From Piromyces finnis (lineage: Eukaryota; Neocallimastigomycota; Neocallimastigomycetes; Neocallimastigales; Neocallimastigaceae): a DNA stretch of 64,000 bases. A program made the translations under genes and the position numbers. Shown here one piece after another: positions 61,821 through 64,000 of the stretch. Location: assembly GCA_002104945.1 (NCBI GenBank), contig MCFH01000036.1, positions 62,001 through 126,000 on the forward strand. The letters are read 5' to 3'. Each line of letters begins with the position of its first letter. Within the stretch, counting starts at the first letter, position 1. The notes under the pieces are model-generated. The model was not told where the DNA came from, made no database searches, and saw only the letters and a program-made list of their open reading frames with translations.

Positions 61821-64000
61821 CTTTTGGAATTATTGATATCTTGTTATTTGTAATATTTAAATTGGTTAAATTAGTTAAATTTCCTATTTCTTTCGGTAAT
61901 TCATTTATTTTATTATTATTAAAATTTAATTTTTGCAATTTCGAAAAATTATATACACACAAAGGTAATTCTGTTAATTTATTATTACTTATATCTATTT
62001 CTTTTACATTCCTAGCATTTACTATGTCAAAAGGTAATTCTGTTAATCTCCTTTCAGATAAATTTATTCTTTCACTATCATTATTATATACATATTTTCT
62101 ATTGAGTAAATGATCATTAACACTTAATAATCCTAATTTAAGCAAATTTTCTATTTCTTTTGGTAATTTGGTTATTTTATTATTGCATAGATTCAATTTT
62201 TTTAATCGGGTTAACCTTCCTATTTCTTTTGGTACTTCTGTTAAAAAATTATATTCAATATTTAATTCAGTTAAACTAATTAAATATTCAATCTCTTTTG
62301 GTACTTCTTTTATTAAATTATGTTTAAAATTTATATTGGTTAGTTTACTTAAATATTTTATTTCTTTTGGTACTTCTTTTATTGAATTATTCTCAAAATT
62401 TAAATTGGTTAGTTCACGTAAATATTTTATTTCTTTTGGTACTTCTTTTATTAAATTATGCGCAAAATTTAAATTGGTTAGTTCACGTAAATATTTTATT
62501 TCTTTTGGTACTTCTTTTATTAAATTATTCTCAAAATTTAAATCGGTTAGTTCACGTAAATATTTTATTTCTTTTGGTATTTCCATTATTTTATTAAAAC
62601 TTGAATTTAAACTATTTAAATTGACTAAATATCTTATTTCTTTAGGTAATTCACTTATTTTATTATTACTAATATCTAACCTACTCAAATACAAAAAACT
62701 ACGTATAAATAATGGTAACTCTGTTAATTGATTACTACTTATATCCATTTCATTTACATTGCTAGCATTTATCAAGTCAATAGGTAATTTTGTTAATCTT
62801 TTACCACGCAGATTTATTTTTTTATCATTAGAATTATAAGTACTTAAACGCGAATCAATAATTAATGATTGCAATTTAGTTAAATTTCCTATTTCTTTTG
62901 GTAATATGAATATTATATTATTGATTAGATTTAATTCTTCTAAATTAATTAAATTTCCTATTTCTTTTGGTAATTCACTTATTTTATTTTGACTGAGATT
63001 TAATTTTTTTAAATTGGTTAATTTTCCTATTTCTTTTGGTAATATTGATATATTATTAACACTCAAATATAAATACTCTAAATTTTTTAAATCTCCTATT
63101 TCTTTTGGAATTATTGATATCTTGTTATTTTTAATATTTAAATAGGTTAAATTAATGATATTTCCTATTTCTTTTGGTAATATTGATATATTATTATCAC
63201 TCAAATATAAATACTCTAAATTTTTTAAATCTCCTATTTCTTTTGGTATTTCACTTATATTATTATTATTTAAATTCAATTCTTTTAAAGTGGTTAAATT
63301 TTCTATTTCTTTTAGTATCTCTTTTATCATATTCTTACTTACATTTAATTTTTGCAATTTCGAAAAATTATATATAAATAATGGTAACTCTGTTAATTGA
63401 TTACTACTTATATCTATTTCTTTTACATTTCTAATATTTACTAAGTCCAAAGGTAATTCTGTTAATTCTTTTCTACATAAATTTATTTTTTCACTAGTAA
63501 TGAGATATCCATATTTTCTAATGGATAAATGATCATCAACACTTAATAATTGTAATTTAGATAAATTTCTTACTTCTTTTGGTAATAACTTTATTTTATT
63601 GTTATATAAATCTAATTTTTTTAATTCGGTTAAACTTCCTATTTCTTTCGGAATCATTGATAATCTATTATTTTCGAGATTTAAGTTTTCTAGGCTTTTT
63701 AATTTCCCTATTTCTTTTGGTAATTTTGATATTTTATCATTACTTCCAAGATTTAAAACAGTTAATCTATTCAAATTTGCTATTCTTTTCGGTATTTTTG
63801 ATATACAATTGTGTTTAATATTTAAGTTTGTCAATTTATTTAAATTTTCTATTCCTTTTGGAATGTTAGTTAATTTATTATTTCCAAGATTTAAATCATT
63901 TAATTTATTCAATTTTCTTATTTCTTCTGGTATTTCTAGTATTTGATTATTTGATAAATTTAAATTTTGTAAATTATTTAAATTTCCTATCTCTTTTGGA
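60740..64000 (-). pseudogene. Third large LRR-family gene, 5' end outside the window, broken by a poly(A) insertion and frameshifts
   Basis: The frame is open from the window edge ([18 protein letters not shown]...) through 61819. It encodes about 25 LRRs plus three copies of the module that ends the 53703 gene: [36 protein letters not shown] and NDHLLNRKYVYNNDSERINL, each followed by a [32 protein letters not shown] segment. A 104-bp insertion at 61715-61818 interrupts it. LRRs resume in the same frame at 61714, run to a stop near 61096 (SFILYKPR), and then, frame-shifted, C-terminal module and cap remnants (FGKELTELPYDI, IDINNNRLKELP, degraded DCNVF) continue to about 60740. The gene is therefore disrupted by retroposition and further decay, probably recently, because most of the frame is still open. 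Confidence 0.88.
61715..61818 (+). mobile_element. Short retroposed insertion: 56 bp plus poly(A)48, in LRR gene 3
   Basis: The insert starts CATGTATTATAATTTTAATT, ends TTTGATGCCGTT and carries 48 A. It is flanked by TTCTTTTGGAATT at 61702-61714 and 61819-61831, exactly 13 bp each. The repeat belongs to the host LRR coding sequence (the IPKE codons), so it is a true target-site duplication. The 56-bp body matches nothing I recognise and is presumably the 3' end of an mRNA or LINE copied with strong 5' truncation. Confidence 0.9.

Overview
The window looks like nuclear DNA of an anaerobic gut fungus (Neocallimastigomycota). It is extremely AT-rich, with long homopolymers, AT dinucleotide runs and ATT/AAT microsatellites in introns and spacers. 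Genes have many short introns with GTAAGT/GTATGT donors. Low-complexity Asn, Asp-Arg and Glu-Lys tracts are common. The most diagnostic gene is an intronless, codon-biased family-48 glycoside hydrolase with two C-terminal fungal dockerins (CBM10 type), a hallmark of the fungal cellulosome.

Layout. From 0.5 to 30 kb lie housekeeping genes: an MT-A70 methyltransferase-like protein with DPPL in place of DPPW (539-3020, +); a FAM72-family protein (3860-4830, -); a RICTOR/Ste16/Avo3-type TORC2 subunit (6716-13766, -); an FG-repeat nucleoporin of the Nup1/Nup153 type (15505-20168, -); and a long disordered protein whose two ends resemble AF4/FMR2 (AFF) super-elongation-complex scaffolds (22719-28895, +). 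From 31 to 50 kb, two SLC44/Pns1 choline-transporter-like paralogues (30976-32880 and 48334-49776, both -) bracket LRR-gene debris, a tRNA-like retroposon and the GH48 gene (43976-46261, +). From 52 to 64 kb lie an ankyrin-repeat fragment and a tandem cluster of large leucine-rich-repeat genes on the minus strand. Two are intact (53703-56249 and 57364-59964). The third (60740-64000) is broken and runs off the window.

The accessory half is shaped by retroposition and duplication. A 549-bp SINE-like element with a tRNA B box and poly(A) tail, and two very short poly(A)-tailed insertions, one in a broken LRR gene and one in LRR debris, are each flanked by an exact 13-bp direct repeat. This implies a shared, recent L1-type (target-primed) machinery. 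The LRR loci share near-identical promoters, 5' coding blocks and 3' flanks but diverge in their repeat arrays, as expected of a mosaic family evolving by duplication, repeat shuffling and gene conversion. A roughly 70-residue module starting with a '[11 protein letters not shown]'-type segment recurs inside and at the end of these LRR arrays.

The housekeeping genes do not form an operon or pathway. Exon limits are inferred from splice consensus and reading frame by eye. Family assignments rest on remembered motifs and no database search was run.
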